Assembly: GCA_943788635.1 (NCBI GenBank) | Contig: CALSRA010000054.1 | Span: forward strand, 1-40,994 | DNA length: 40,994 bases | Direction of reading: 5' to 3' | Origin: an uncultured Alphaproteobacteria bacterium | GTDB lineage: Bacteria > Pseudomonadota > Alphaproteobacteria > UBA8366 > GCA-2717185 | Shown: positions 32,858 to 40,994 of the stretch, in pieces | Layout of the letters: every line of letters starts with the position of its first letter | Position numbering within the stretch: position 1 is the stretch's first letter | Made by a program: the position numbers and the translations under genes | Notes under the pieces: model-generated | Databases searched by the model: none | Told to the model about the DNA's origin: nothing | The model's input: only the letters and a program-made list of their open reading frames with translations

Positions 32858-34032
32858 GCGTCGGCCCTCCCCAGAATAACGGTGGAACTTCCCATGCGGG
32901 ACCCAATTGACCCGCCGGTACCATGCGCGAGCGCGAGCCGGCAATCCGGCACCTGAACCTTTGGATGGGCTTCACCGCGCAACTGGCGGACAGCTTCCAG
33001 AACCTTGGTCAACCCGCCGCGGTTGATCGGGTGATTGTTGCACAGCCCGCCGCCGTCGGTGTTGAACGGCAGTTTGCCGACGCCGGAAATCAGGTTGCCA
33101 TCCATGACGAACTTGCCGCCTTCGCCGACCGGACAGAAGCCCAGATCCTCAATCGTTTCGATTACCGTGATCGTGAAGGAGTCATAGATCGAGGCATAAT
33201 CGATATCCGCCGGGGTGACGCCCGCTTCCTCGAAGGCGCGTGGTCCCGACCAGCGCGCGCCGGTAAAGGTAAGATCGACCTGACCGGCATTGAGGTTCTT
33301 TGAGGTTTCGCCCTGACCCAGCACTTTCACGCAGTCGCGGTCCAGGCTGTCGGCAATTTCCTTGCTGACGACGATGAACGCACCGCCGCCATCGGAAATG
33401 ACGCAGCAGTCCATACGGTGCAGCGGATCGGAGATCATCGGCGAATTCAGCACGTCTTCCACTGTCACGACGTCCCGCAGCATGGCATGTGGGTTGTGCT
33501 GTGCATGGTGTGACGCCGCAACCTTGACCCAGGCGAGCTGCTCGCTGGTAGTGCCGTATTCATGCATGTGACGGCGCGCGGCCATGCCGTACATGTTCAC
33601 CACGGTCGGGCCATAAATGTACTCGAACGGTACGTCGGGGGCATCCGCACCGTAATTGCGCGGCTTGGTGCCGGTGGCCATGCCATCCGCCCGGGGGCGA
33701 CCGGCGAGGGTGATGAGCGCGACGCTGCATTTGCCGGCGGCAATGGCTTCCGCCGCATGTCCGATATGCATCAGATAGGACGATCCGCCGGTTTCGGTGG
33801 AATCGATATGGCGAAGCTTGTTCAGGCCCATATACTCGATCATGGATAGCGGTCCGAGGCCCGGCGCATCCCCGGCACAGAAATAGCCGTCCACCTGATC
33901 CTTGGTCAGTCCCGCATCGGCCAGTGCGCCGGCGGCGACTTCCGCATGCAACTGGGCGACGGAAAGGTCCACTGCCTTGCGGGTCGGATGTTCAAATATC
34001 CCCGCGATATATGCCTTGCCCTTGATACTCAT
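32854..34032 (-). CDS. Thiolase-like (SCP-x/Ltp2-type) protein without the thiolase cysteines
   Basis: 392 residues, the length and fold pattern of SCP-x-type thiolases. KAYIAGIFEHPTRKAVDLSVAQLHAEVAAGALADAGL opens it, and DGGGLCNNHPINRGGLTKVLEAVRQLRGEAHPKVQV carries the conserved His. The nucleophilic-Cys region reads DSTETGGSSYLMHIGHA with no cysteine (76-90), and the second catalytic-Cys region reads AHGTGGSIGSRMG. So C-C bond thiolysis is unlikely. Steroid-degrading Ltp2 aldolases are thiolase-fold proteins that also lack these cysteines and need a DUF35 partner, and a DUF35 gene is translationally coupled here. A retro-aldol role on a CoA ester is therefore a reasonable inference. Start ATG 34032 has GGGGAG upstream. 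Confidence 0.88.
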   Translation of the reverse strand: MSIKGKAYIAGIFEHPTRKAVDLSVAQLHAEVAAGALADAGLTKDQVDGYFCAGDAPGLGPLSMIEYMGLNKLRHIDSTETGGSSYLMHIGHAAEAIAAGKCSVALITLAGRPRADGMATGTKPRNYGADAPDVPFEYIYGPTVVNMYGMAARRHMHEYGTTSEQLAWVKVAASHHAQHNPHAMLRDVVTVEDVLNSPMISDPLHRMDCCVISDGGGAFIVVSKEIADSLDRDCVKVLGQGETSKNLNAGQVDLTFTGARWSGPRAFEEAGVTPADIDYASIYDSFTITVIETIEDLGFCPVGEGGKFVMDGNLISGVGKLPFNTDGGGLCNNHPINRGGLTKVLEAVRQLRGEAHPKVQVPDCRLALAHGTGGSIGSRMGSSTVILGRADA

Positions 34033-34121
34033 GGGTCTGTCTCACTCCCCTGTAAGTGTTTCACGACGACAATAGGCAAGGAACCCGTGTCAGGCAAAGG
34101 GCAACAATGTTGCATAATTAT

Positions 34122-34150
34122 TTGACATTAAAATTATATGCAAATATGAT
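34122..34150 (+). promoter_or_regulatory. Near-perfect sigma-70 promoter
   Basis: TTGACA (34122-34127), a 17-base spacer, then TATGAT (34145-34150), inside a very AT-rich stretch. It is the best consensus promoter in the window and lies about 70-90 bases upstream of the exported protein gene. Confidence 0.7.
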
Positions 34151-34219
34151 TATAAAAAATAAAACTGGTGCTGTCTTCAATTAACCCTTTTCCAGTCTGC
34201 CGGGTGGGAAGGGACGCGA

Positions 34220-34762
34220 ATGAACAGAGGAAATACAATGAACAGGCTTTTCAGAATTACGATACCGGTTTTTACGGCAACCTTGGCCATTTTCCTGACC
34301 GCACTGCCGTTGTCCCGTGATGCCGCCGCGCATTCGCCGGGCTACGGTTATGGCTATGGAAAACATCAGAACCATCACCGCGACTACCGCAAAAAGAATG
34401 TTCGCAAGCGATACTGGCACAAAAACCAGCGGCGTCAGCACCCGGCGGTATACGGTTACAAACGCCATGCAGCGCCAGCGGTTATCGTTATCAACCGTGG
34501 CACATTTTCCCGATTTTTTGATCGGGTGGACCGCCGGCATATACATCGCGCCCTTGAAACGGCGCCGGTTGGTCAGGCCGTGGTATGGAATAATCCGACG
34601 ACAGGCAATCGCTACAGCGTTGTCCCGGTCAAAACATGGCAGGCACCGGATAGCACCTATTGCCGCGAATACACCACTAGCGGGGTGATTGGCGGGGTGG
34701 TGCAGGATTTATACGGCATCGCATGCCGTCAGCCGGATGGCAGCTGGTTGCCGCAGCAGTAG
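34220..34762 (+). CDS. Exported 17-kDa surface-antigen-like protein
   Basis: 180 residues from ATG 34220 (GGAAGGGA upstream); the in-frame ATG at 34238 has AGAGGA upstream and is equally possible. The N-terminus is a signal peptide (RLFRITIPVFTATLAIFLTALPLSRDAAA), with cleavage plausible after DAAA; no lipobox Cys. A basic, Tyr/Gly/His-rich region follows (GYGYGYGKHQNHHRDYRKKNVRKRYWHKNQRRQH), then the C-terminal surface-antigen fold: GQAVVWNNPTTGNRYSVVPVKTWQAPDSTYCREYTTSGVI, ending in YGIACRQPDGSWLP. That C-terminus is typical of the 17-kDa antigen/RT0821 group. Probably periplasmic or surface-exposed; role unknown. A strong promoter precedes it. Confidence 0.82.
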   Translation: MNRGNTMNRLFRITIPVFTATLAIFLTALPLSRDAAAHSPGYGYGYGKHQNHHRDYRKKNVRKRYWHKNQRRQHPAVYGYKRHAAPAVIVINRGTFSRFFDRVDRRHIHRALETAPVGQAVVWNNPTTGNRYSVVPVKTWQAPDSTYCREYTTSGVIGGVVQDLYGIACRQPDGSWLPQQ

Positions 34763-34816
34763 AAACAACCTGCGACACAAGGTGGCGGCGGGGTCTGTTA
34801 TGGACGGGGGCGCGCT

Positions 34817-35281
34817 TCAGAATATCCCTGCTTCCAGCCCCGCCGCCATCAGCGCACCAAGCTGCGCGCAATCATCCGCAAAGGCCTCCTGGTATTCACC
34901 CTTCAGGACCAGTGGTTCCTGGATTGCGCGCCAGCGAAGCCCGGTGACAATGGTTTCCACCGCGCGTCTGGTTCCCGTGCCGTCATGTCCGGCTCTGATA
35001 TACAGCGCATAGGGAAGGCCCTGCGTTTCCTCCAGACATGGATAGTAGATCCGGTCGAAAAAATCCTTCAGGGCACCACTCATGTATCCAAGATTCTCGG
35101 TCGTGCCGAGGATGATTCCCTGCGCCGCGCGGACATCGTCGGGGCCGGCATCGAATGGAGATTTAACCGTAACGGCGACTCCGTCGATGTCGTCGCCGGA
35201 AGCACCGCGCAGGACGGCATCGCGCAGCGCCTGTGTGTTCGCGGAAGGGGCATGCGCAACGATGAGTAGGTGTCGGGTCAT
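34817..35281 (-). CDS. Flavodoxin-fold NAD(P)H-dependent oxidoreductase
   Basis: A 154-residue flavodoxin-like protein. The FMN phosphate region is HLLIVAHAPSANTQALRDAV, and the ring-binding loop is GTTENLGYMSGALKDFFDRIYYP, a typical multimeric flavodoxin WrbA/NAD(P)H-reductase pattern. LYIRAGHDGTGTRRAVETIVTGLRW follows, and it ends at GLEAGIF. The start is taken as the second ATG (35281); an ATG five codons earlier (35296) is preceded closely by GAGG. It is convergent with the antigen-like gene and divergent from the CoA-transferase gene. Electron acceptor is unknown. Confidence 0.85.
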   Translation of the reverse strand: MTRHLLIVAHAPSANTQALRDAVLRGASGDDIDGVAVTVKSPFDAGPDDVRAAQGIILGTTENLGYMSGALKDFFDRIYYPCLEETQGLPYALYIRAGHDGTGTRRAVETIVTGLRWRAIQEPLVLKGEYQEAFADDCAQLGALMAAGLEAGIF

Positions 35282-35504
35282 TGAAACAAATTCCATCCTC
35301 GGGTCACGATGGGGCCTTTGCGCAGTGTAGCATGACGGGCCCTGTCGTAGCCTCTGGTTTGGGGCAGGGTTGCGAATTTGCGCCCTCTACCTTTAGGTTA
35401 TTGTCATAGGGGCTCGATTAGATCACTCTTCGGGTCAAGGTCGATTTAGAAGACGGATTTTACAGACCCGGTAATCCTGCCGGGGGGCGAGGAGGAATTC
35501 GACA

Positions 35505-36726
35505 ATGGCAAACGAGGAAAACGGCACTATCCGGTATACGTGTGCTCGATTTCACGCAGTTCGAAGCGGGACCTTCCTGTACGGAAGCACTGGCATGGCT
35601 TGGCGCTGATGTCGTCAAGGTCGAGCCGCCCGGGCGGGGCGAACCGGGTCGATTGGCGGCGTCGGAAGATGGCAAGACCGACGCGTATTATTTCATGCTG
35701 CTGAACGCGAACAAGCGTGGCGTGACCGTCAATCTGAAGAGCGAGGAAGGCCTCGCAATCATCAAGAAGATGGTCCTGGAAGCTGACATCATGATCGAGA
35801 ATTTCGGTCCCGGTGTCATCGATAAGCTTGGCCTCGGCTATGATGTCGTGAAGGAAATCAACCCGAAGCTCATCTATGCGCAGGTGAAGGGTTTTGCGGA
35901 TAGCAGCCCGTATAGCGAGTTCCTAAGCTTCGACATGATCGCACAGGCGGCCGGTGGCATCATGAGTACGACGGGTGAGCCTGATGGCATGCCGCTGAAA
36001 CCGGGACCGACCCTGGGTGATACAGGAACAGGCATGCTGACCGCGATCAGTATTCTTGGTGCGCTGTGGCAGCGTCAGACAACGGGCAAAGGCCAGCGCA
36101 TCCAGGTCGCGATGCAGGACGCCATGATACAGTATGCGCGTATCGCCTATTCGACGATGGCAGTGACGGGCAAGGCCGCGGGCCGTGCGGGTGCGGGAAC
36201 GGTCACCGGCGGTAATGCGCCGATGGGTCTGTTCCCCTGCAAGCCGTTTGGGGCCAACGACTATGTCTATATCTATGTCACGCGGGCCAATAATTCGCAC
36301 TGGCACCGGTTGCTCGAAGTTGTGGGGCATCCGGAACTGATCGGCGACGAACGCTACGACACGCCGCTCAAACGCTCCAATGCGAAGGAAGAAGTGCACC
36401 AGCTTGTCATCGACTGGTCGTCGACAATGACCAAGCAGGAAGCCATGGAACAGATGGGCCGGGCGAAGGTGCCGACCGGTGCTGTTTACGATACGCTTGA
36501 ACTGCATTCGGACCCAACCTTCGAGAAGCGTGGTATCTTCCAGTGGGTCGACCACCCGCAGCGCGGCAAGTTCAAGATGGCGGCCTGGCCGGTGCAGATG
36601 TCCGAAATCGACGTCAAGCTGAAGTCGTCGCCGTTGCTCGGGGAACATAACGAGGAAGTCCTTCGCGACTGGCTCGGCATGTCGGCGGAAGAGGTAAAGA
36701 CGCTCAAGGACCATCAGGCGATCTGA
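35505..36726 (+). pseudogene. Class III (CaiB/BaiF-like) CoA-transferase gene with frameshift at codon 4-5
   Basis: A strong ribosome binding site GAGGAGG lies just upstream of ATG 35505, which reads Met-Ala-Asn-Glu and then goes out of frame. In the other frame the family N-terminus appears (KTALSGIRVLDFTQFEAGPSCTEALAWLGADVVKVEPP), so one base too many sits in GAGGAAAA (35514-35520). Corrected, the protein has 406 residues: LNANKRGVTVNLKSEEG, IENFGPGVIDKLGLGYDVV, the catalytic-Asp segment LSFDMIAQAAGG (Asp about 143), and WQRQTTGKGQRIQVAMQDAMI. The family moves CoA between acyl-CoA and a carboxylate. A GTG at 35542 could start a shorter protein, but it would lack the first strand and that start has no ribosome binding site. 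Confidence 0.85.
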
Positions 36727-36756
36727 CCCTTTCCAGGCCGTATCAGCCGGAAATCA

Positions 36757-36792
36757 ACCGCCCTTTCCCGATACGGGGGGAGGGCGGTTTTT
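36757..36792 (+). terminator. Intrinsic terminator after the CoA-transferase gene
   Basis: ACCGCCCT pairs with AGGGCGGT (outer stem 36757-36764 with 36781-36788), extended by TTCCC/GGGGG pairs, and followed by a T-run (36788-36792). It separates this gene from the convergent aldolase gene. Confidence 0.8.
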
Positions 36793-36855
36793 CTTTGCCC
36801 TGGCTTGATCCGGTCACAGCCGGAGAATGATGTTAAAATAATAAAAAACAGCGTG

Positions 36856-37629
36856 TTAATCCGGCATCGCCTGACGGATATCCCGCAATGCGGCGCCGAA
36901 AATTTTGTAGTCGATGGAATAGGCAATGAGACGGGCGCCGCGCTTGTGCCAGGCGGCGCCTTCCGCAACGCTGTTGGCATAGGCGGCGATACCGCAATTG
37001 CTGCGCGCCTGAACCGTCGTCACAATGCGATCAATTTCCGCCGCGACGCGGGAATGGGTAAGTTCGCCTGGCAGGCCGAGGGATGCGGCGAGGTCGCCGG
37101 GGCCGGGCATGACCATATCCAACCCGGTGGATTGCAGCACCGAATCCAGCGAGTCGATTACCGGGGCGTCCTCGATCAGCCCGATGGCAAGCGCGTCGGT
37201 ATTGGATTCGGCGACGTAATCGCTGAAGGGGCGCAATCCGTAATCGGCGGCGCGCACACCGGTGCAGGCCGGGCGGTTGCCATCGGGGCCGTAGCGCATG
37301 GCCGATACCGCATCGCTGGTCTGCGACGCGGCCAGCCCGACATGCGGGAAGACGATTCCGGCCACCCCGGCATCCAGCAGCCGCGCGACCCCGGCGGGGG
37401 CATCATCGGCAACCCGGACGATGACGGAAACGCCGACACCCCTTGCGGCGCGGATATGGTCGAGCACATTGCCGATTTCCAGCGGGGCATGTTCCAGGTC
37501 GACGATCACGAAATCGAAACCGGCGAGCCCGGCCAATTCGGTATGCGCCGCGTCCGGCGAGAAGACGAACATGCCATAGACGCAGTGACCATCCTGCATA
37601 CGGGCTTTCAGGCTTTTCGTGTCTGGCAT
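36856..37629 (-). CDS. HpcH/HpaI-family class II aldolase
   Basis: A 257-residue TIM-barrel aldolase of the HpcH/HpaI (2,4-dihydroxyhept-2-ene-1,7-dioate aldolase/citrate lyase) family. It would cleave or form a bond between pyruvate and an aldehyde with a divalent metal. Catalytic residues are present: His47 in DLEHAP, Arg72 in VIVRV, metal ligands Glu152 in LIEDAPVID and Asp178 in MPGPGDLAASLG. Length is normal. Start ATG 37629 follows AAGGA by about 11 bases. The acyl-CoA-ligase-like gene is 42 bases upstream on the same strand, so the two are probably one operon. The true aldehyde partner is unknown. Confidence 0.9.
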   Translation of the reverse strand: MPDTKSLKARMQDGHCVYGMFVFSPDAAHTELAGLAGFDFVIVDLEHAPLEIGNVLDHIRAARGVGVSVIVRVADDAPAGVARLLDAGVAGIVFPHVGLAASQTSDAVSAMRYGPDGNRPACTGVRAADYGLRPFSDYVAESNTDALAIGLIEDAPVIDSLDSVLQSTGLDMVMPGPGDLAASLGLPGELTHSRVAAEIDRIVTTVQARSNCGIAAYANSVAEGAAWHKRGARLIAYSIDYKIFGAALRDIRQAMPD

Positions 37630-37671
37630 GGGTGGTTCAATCCTTGCGATCTGACGTAACGTTACGGGGTA

Positions 37672-39150
37672 TCAGCGATTCTGTTCAGCCTGCGCCAGTG
37701 CCGTATTTACGTCGCTGCGTAGAATTTTTCCGGTTGCGGTTCGCGGAATGGCATCGAGTTTCGCAAGGCGGACATTCTCCATCTCGGTCGGCAGCAGCGC
37801 CGGCAGGCGGTCCCGGATGACCGCCATGGCGTCCGCGTTTTCGGGCACGACGACAACCCATAAGCGGCTGGCACCGTTTTCGTCGGCAATACTGGTAACG
37901 CACAGATCGGTTACCGGCAGCGCCGGCCGCAACTGTTCTTCCAGCGGGCCGGGGATAAACTTGATCCCCTGGACATTCAGCATGTCGTCTTCGCGGCCGA
38001 CCAGCCGAAGCGTCAGCCGGTCCTGCAGGACGGCGATGTCGCCGGGATAGAACCAGCTGTCGCGGAACATGCGCGCGGTCGTTGCCGGGTCGTCGATATA
38101 CCGGCCGACACTGCCGTCGGAGCGGATACGCACCCGGCCTGGTGTTCCCTGGACCGGTTGTTCGTTGTCATCCACGACCTCGACCTGCACGCCCGGCAGA
38201 ATCCGGCCGATGCCGTCTGCTCCGATCGTGCAGACCGGCGCGATTTCCTGCGTGCCGTAGCTTTCGACAATCTCCCCCGCAAGCGACTCAAGGACCCGTT
38301 GGCGAACCGATTTTGGCAGCGCGGCACCGATGGTGAAGACTGTCAGGTCCGGCAGCTTCTGGTATCCGGACGGCAGGGAATCCAGAACCTGAATCAGGAC
38401 GAAGGGCGGCAGGGTGATATGGGTGATCGCCTGACTGGCCAGTACGGCGCTAATGCTGTCCCGGGTGTCATAAACACAGGTACCGCCCATGCGGATACAG
38501 GCGGCGACATAGTCCACGAAGACCTCGATGTGGAATCCCATGGATATCAGATAGCGTGAGCGGCGGTTGAACCCGCTTCTGAACTGGTATTGCCGTATCC
38601 AGAATTCGCGTGCCCGCGCCGAACGGATCATCCGTTTTAGCGTGCCGGTGGTGCCGGAGCTTCTGACAATTCGCATGGGCGTTTCAGCGACAGCAGGCGC
38701 GATTGCGACTGGAGGTTCAGGGGTGAGTTGTCGAACTGAATCAACCCATTTTTCGTCCATGACATGGATACGACGGGCCTCCGGCGGCGTGTTGTCGGGC
38801 GCGCAGATAACCAGATCAGCAGTGGAGAAAGCGGCGTTCATATCCGGCGTGCGTGTGCGCTCACTGGAAAACGTGACGACACCCAGCGCCTCCAGCGACA
38901 GGATCGCCAGCCAATGCAGGTAAAGGTTGGGATGGTCGATACCGACGATATCGCCGTTGTGCAGGCCGAAGCCGCGGAATGCCACGACCATCCGGCCAAT
39001 ATCCTGATACAGGGTGTTGTATGATATGTCCCGGCCATTGAGGCAAAGGGCGACATCATCCGGATGCAGCCCCGCGTGGTGGCCGATAAAATCTACTGTG
39101 GACGGCAGTGCCGCCACCGACTCCGTTGTGTCCTTGGCGATATTTTCCAT
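37672..39150 (-). CDS. AMP-dependent acyl-CoA synthetase/ligase family protein
   Basis: A 492-residue adenylate-forming enzyme that activates a carboxylic acid as acyl-AMP, usually then acyl-CoA. The P-loop A3 is RSSGTTGTLKRM (163-174), a variant of SGTTGxPK; A5 is SYGTQE, A7 WFYPGDIAVL, and A8 LRLVGREDDMLNVQGIKF. A10 is PRTATGKILRSDV with catalytic Lys475. It is at the short end for the family, but all core motifs are present. Start ATG 39150. First gene of a probable two-gene operon with the aldolase, and divergent from the sulfatase. The acid activated is unknown; a standalone adenylation role for a natural product cannot be excluded. Confidence 0.9.
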   Translation of the reverse strand: MENIAKDTTESVAALPSTVDFIGHHAGLHPDDVALCLNGRDISYNTLYQDIGRMVVAFRGFGLHNGDIVGIDHPNLYLHWLAILSLEALGVVTFSSERTRTPDMNAAFSTADLVICAPDNTPPEARRIHVMDEKWVDSVRQLTPEPPVAIAPAVAETPMRIVRSSGTTGTLKRMIRSARAREFWIRQYQFRSGFNRRSRYLISMGFHIEVFVDYVAACIRMGGTCVYDTRDSISAVLASQAITHITLPPFVLIQVLDSLPSGYQKLPDLTVFTIGAALPKSVRQRVLESLAGEIVESYGTQEIAPVCTIGADGIGRILPGVQVEVVDDNEQPVQGTPGRVRIRSDGSVGRYIDDPATTARMFRDSWFYPGDIAVLQDRLTLRLVGREDDMLNVQGIKFIPGPLEEQLRPALPVTDLCVTSIADENGASRLWVVVVPENADAMAVIRDRLPALLPTEMENVRLAKLDAIPRTATGKILRSDVNTALAQAEQNR

Positions 39151-39421
39151 GCGCTTCGCCTTTTCATCAGTGTTGTGGGTGCCACGCCGTATTCAAAAGG
39201 TCGTTTCTATCGAGAACAATAGGCAAATTTGGGAACTATAATGAATTGGGGTGGAATAATGCCCGGCCTTTTGACAATGCGACAGTCGATGCTGCATTTG
39301 GAAAAAGCATCCGATATTCCAGTTCGTGATTTGATTTTTGGTTTGCAGTCCGCCCCGCTATCCTTTCCTCCAGGTTGCCCGTATAGATGCGAAGCATGAC
39401 ATTCTCGGGGAGGATTGAACA
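39151..39421. other. Divergent intergenic region between ligase and sulfatase
   Basis: About 270 bases, AT-rich near 39230-39330. No ORF or terminator is convincing. It should hold both promoters; the sulfatase ribosome binding site GGGGAGGA is at 39407-39414. Confidence 0.4.
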
Positions 39422-40909
39422 TTGGCGCAAGACCAGCCGAACGTATTGCTCATTTGTGCGGACCATTGGGCGGCCGAACATTTTGGTGTGGCGGGCAATG
39501 ACATCATCCTGACGCCCGGGCTGAATGAAATCGCGCTTTGCGGCACGCGATTTACCAATACCTATTCCGAAAGCCCGGTCTGTATTCCGGCACGGCGCAC
39601 GCTCATGACCGGCCAGACCCCGCGATCCCACGGCGACCGGAAGTTCAACGACACCCTGCGGATGGCCGATGTGACCACGATGGCGCAGGCCTTTCGCAAT
39701 GCAGGCTACCAGGCCGATGCGGTGGGCAAGCTGCATGTACATCCCCAACGCGATCGCATCGGTTTTGACAGCGTCCTGCTGGATGATGAGGGGCGCCCGC
39801 AATGGGGCGTGCATGACGATTACGATATCTATCTGGGTCAGGCGGGATATGCCGGCCGGCAGTTCGACCACGGTATGAGCAACAACCAGTATTATTACCG
39901 CCCTTGGCACCTGCCGGAGGAAACCCATGCGACCAACTGGGCCGCGCGCGGCATGGTGCAGCTGATCAAGCGCCGGGATCCGACGAAGCCTGCCTTCTGG
40001 TATCTGGGCTTCCGCGCGCCGCATCCGCCGCTGGTGCCGCCGCAGGCCTATCTGGATCTGTACCGGGATATCGAAATCGATACGCCTTATGTCGGCGACT
40101 GGGTGAAGGACCCGGACAGCCTGCCCTATCCGCTATCCGCGTTATACCAGCGCATGAACCTGTATACGCCGGCGCAGTTTCTGGCGGCGAAGAAGGCTTT
40201 TTACGCGTTGTGTACACAGGTAGATCACCAGATTCGCTACCTGATCGGGACACTGCGACTGGAAGGGTTACTGGACAACACGATCATCTGCTTTACCAGC
40301 GACCACGGCGACATGCTCGGCAATCACCACATGGTCGCCAAGCGGGTCTTCTATGAAAGTTCGGCCAATGTGCCGATGATCCTGATGGGTACGAAGGATA
40401 ACCCGCCGATGCCCGGCGGCTCGACCGACAACCGGTTGTTCGGGCTGCAGGATGTCATGCCGACATTGCTGGATCTCTGCAATATTCCCATTCCGGATTC
40501 CGTTGATGGGGTTTCGATGGTGGGATCGACACGCCGCGACTATTTCTATGGCGAATGCGGGGAGGACGACCATGCGACCCGGATGATCCGTGACCTGCGC
40601 TACAAGCTGATTTACTACCCGACCGGCAACCACTTCCAGCTGTTCGATCTGGAACAAGACCCCAAGGAGTGCGTCGATCTGGCACCGGACCCGAAGCATG
40701 CGGAAATCCTGAAGGACCTTACAGCGAAACTGCGGGATGAGCTGTATGGCGGTGATGAAAACTGGGTGCGCGACGGCGCGTTTGTCGGCTATCCTGACAA
40801 GCCCTATGTCTGGGCGCCGCATCGCAGTCTGAACAGCCAGCGCGGCGATGGCTGGCCACCCTCGCCGATGGTCGATATTCCACAGATCGAATGGACGCAG
40901 GAACGCTGA
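39422..40909 (+). CDS. Sulfatase, formylglycine-dependent type I
   Basis: A 495-residue sulfatase, alkaline-phosphatase superfamily. The formylglycine signature is complete: Cys54-Ile-Pro56-Ala-Arg58 in SPVCIPARRTLMTGQ. Metal and substrate residues also appear: CADHWA (Asp14), GKLHVHP (Lys103, His105), APHPP (His201), TSDHGDMLG (Asp294, His295), and VAKRVFYE (Lys307). Start TTG 39422 follows GGGGAGGA by seven bases; no ATG fits. There is no signal peptide, so it acts in the cytoplasm on a sulfate ester. A choline-sulfatase-like or aryl/alkyl sulfatase role is possible. The Cys must be converted to formylglycine by a maturase encoded elsewhere. Divergent from the ligase/aldolase operon. Confidence 0.93.
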   Translation: MAQDQPNVLLICADHWAAEHFGVAGNDIILTPGLNEIALCGTRFTNTYSESPVCIPARRTLMTGQTPRSHGDRKFNDTLRMADVTTMAQAFRNAGYQADAVGKLHVHPQRDRIGFDSVLLDDEGRPQWGVHDDYDIYLGQAGYAGRQFDHGMSNNQYYYRPWHLPEETHATNWAARGMVQLIKRRDPTKPAFWYLGFRAPHPPLVPPQAYLDLYRDIEIDTPYVGDWVKDPDSLPYPLSALYQRMNLYTPAQFLAAKKAFYALCTQVDHQIRYLIGTLRLEGLLDNTIICFTSDHGDMLGNHHMVAKRVFYESSANVPMILMGTKDNPPMPGGSTDNRLFGLQDVMPTLLDLCNIPIPDSVDGVSMVGSTRRDYFYGECGEDDHATRMIRDLRYKLIYYPTGNHFQLFDLEQDPKECVDLAPDPKHAEILKDLTAKLRDELYGGDENWVRDGAFVGYPDKPYVWAPHRSLNSQRGDGWPPSPMVDIPQIEWTQER

Positions 40910-40994
40910 AAGCAGCCATCCTGAAGGTCGACGGTTTGGTCTGTTAAATCAAAACGTTTCTATTAGGCCCGGGAAACAACGCTAGCGGCGGGAA

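Noticed and set aside
1..40994. Reassigned TAA codon as explanation for the two in-frame stops
   Set aside because: TAA ends other intact genes here, such as yciB and lpdA, and there are only two in-frame cases; the implied residues (Tyr and Gln) also differ.

Overview
The window looks like chromosomal DNA of a free-living, metabolically versatile alphaproteobacterium, probably in or near Rhodospirillales. This rests on gene content and style: moderately high GC, alphaproteobacterial YciB and E3 (Lpd) proteins, a perfect TTAA-N7-TTAAC CtrA-type site, and many CoA-, amide- and sulfate-ester-handling enzymes. No tRNA, rRNA, CRISPR array, insertion sequence or phage gene was seen.

Layout. 1-4.6 kb: end of a PQQ-type sugar dehydrogenase gene with an in-frame stop, a small Ser/Ala-rich protein, a NUDIX hydrolase, septation protein YciB, a small unknown protein and a DHA2 multidrug transporter. 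5-11.2 kb: a molybdenum hydroxylase large subunit coupled to a MoaD-like sulfur carrier with no Fe-S or FAD partner in the window, then an MBL hydrolase, an exported dienelactone-hydrolase-like protein and an MFS transporter. 11.2-14 kb: phoX, broken by a 31-bp tandem duplication but with a Pho box, and a frameshifted RidA-like gene. 14-17.5 kb: a DASS transporter, a short-chain dehydrogenase without its catalytic triad, and an epoxide-hydrolase-like enzyme. 17.5-20.8 kb: an unknown 401-residue protein behind a CtrA-type site, convergent with an orphan histidine kinase. 21-24 kb: a DUF1330 protein, an O-antigen ligase and dTDP-4-dehydrorhamnose reductase (surface polysaccharide). 23.9-25.1 kb: a YbjN-like secreted protein with a stop in its signal peptide and an unknown ORF. 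25.4-29.8 kb: M20 peptidase and amidase (ATGA-coupled), then an M81 (MlrC-like) gene with four frameshifts. 29.8-31.7 kb: a candidate terminator-ended small RNA, a small membrane protein and lpd. 32-41 kb: a thiolase-like/DUF35/VOC operon, a 17-kDa-antigen-like exported protein, a flavoprotein, a frameshifted class III CoA-transferase, an HpcH/HpaI aldolase, an acyl-CoA-ligase-like enzyme and a formylglycine-type sulfatase.

The most striking overall property is that seven genes are interrupted (two TAA stops, one 31-bp duplication, six single-base indels in three genes), while everything between them is well preserved. Several indels lie in short homopolymers, so recent gene inactivation and consensus-sequence error both remain possible. 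The most interesting functional leads are the molybdenum hydroxylase/MoaD pair, the thiolase-like/DUF35 pair that lacks thiolase cysteines and most zinc ligands, the CtrA-site-linked unknown protein, and the three-hairpin small RNA candidate.
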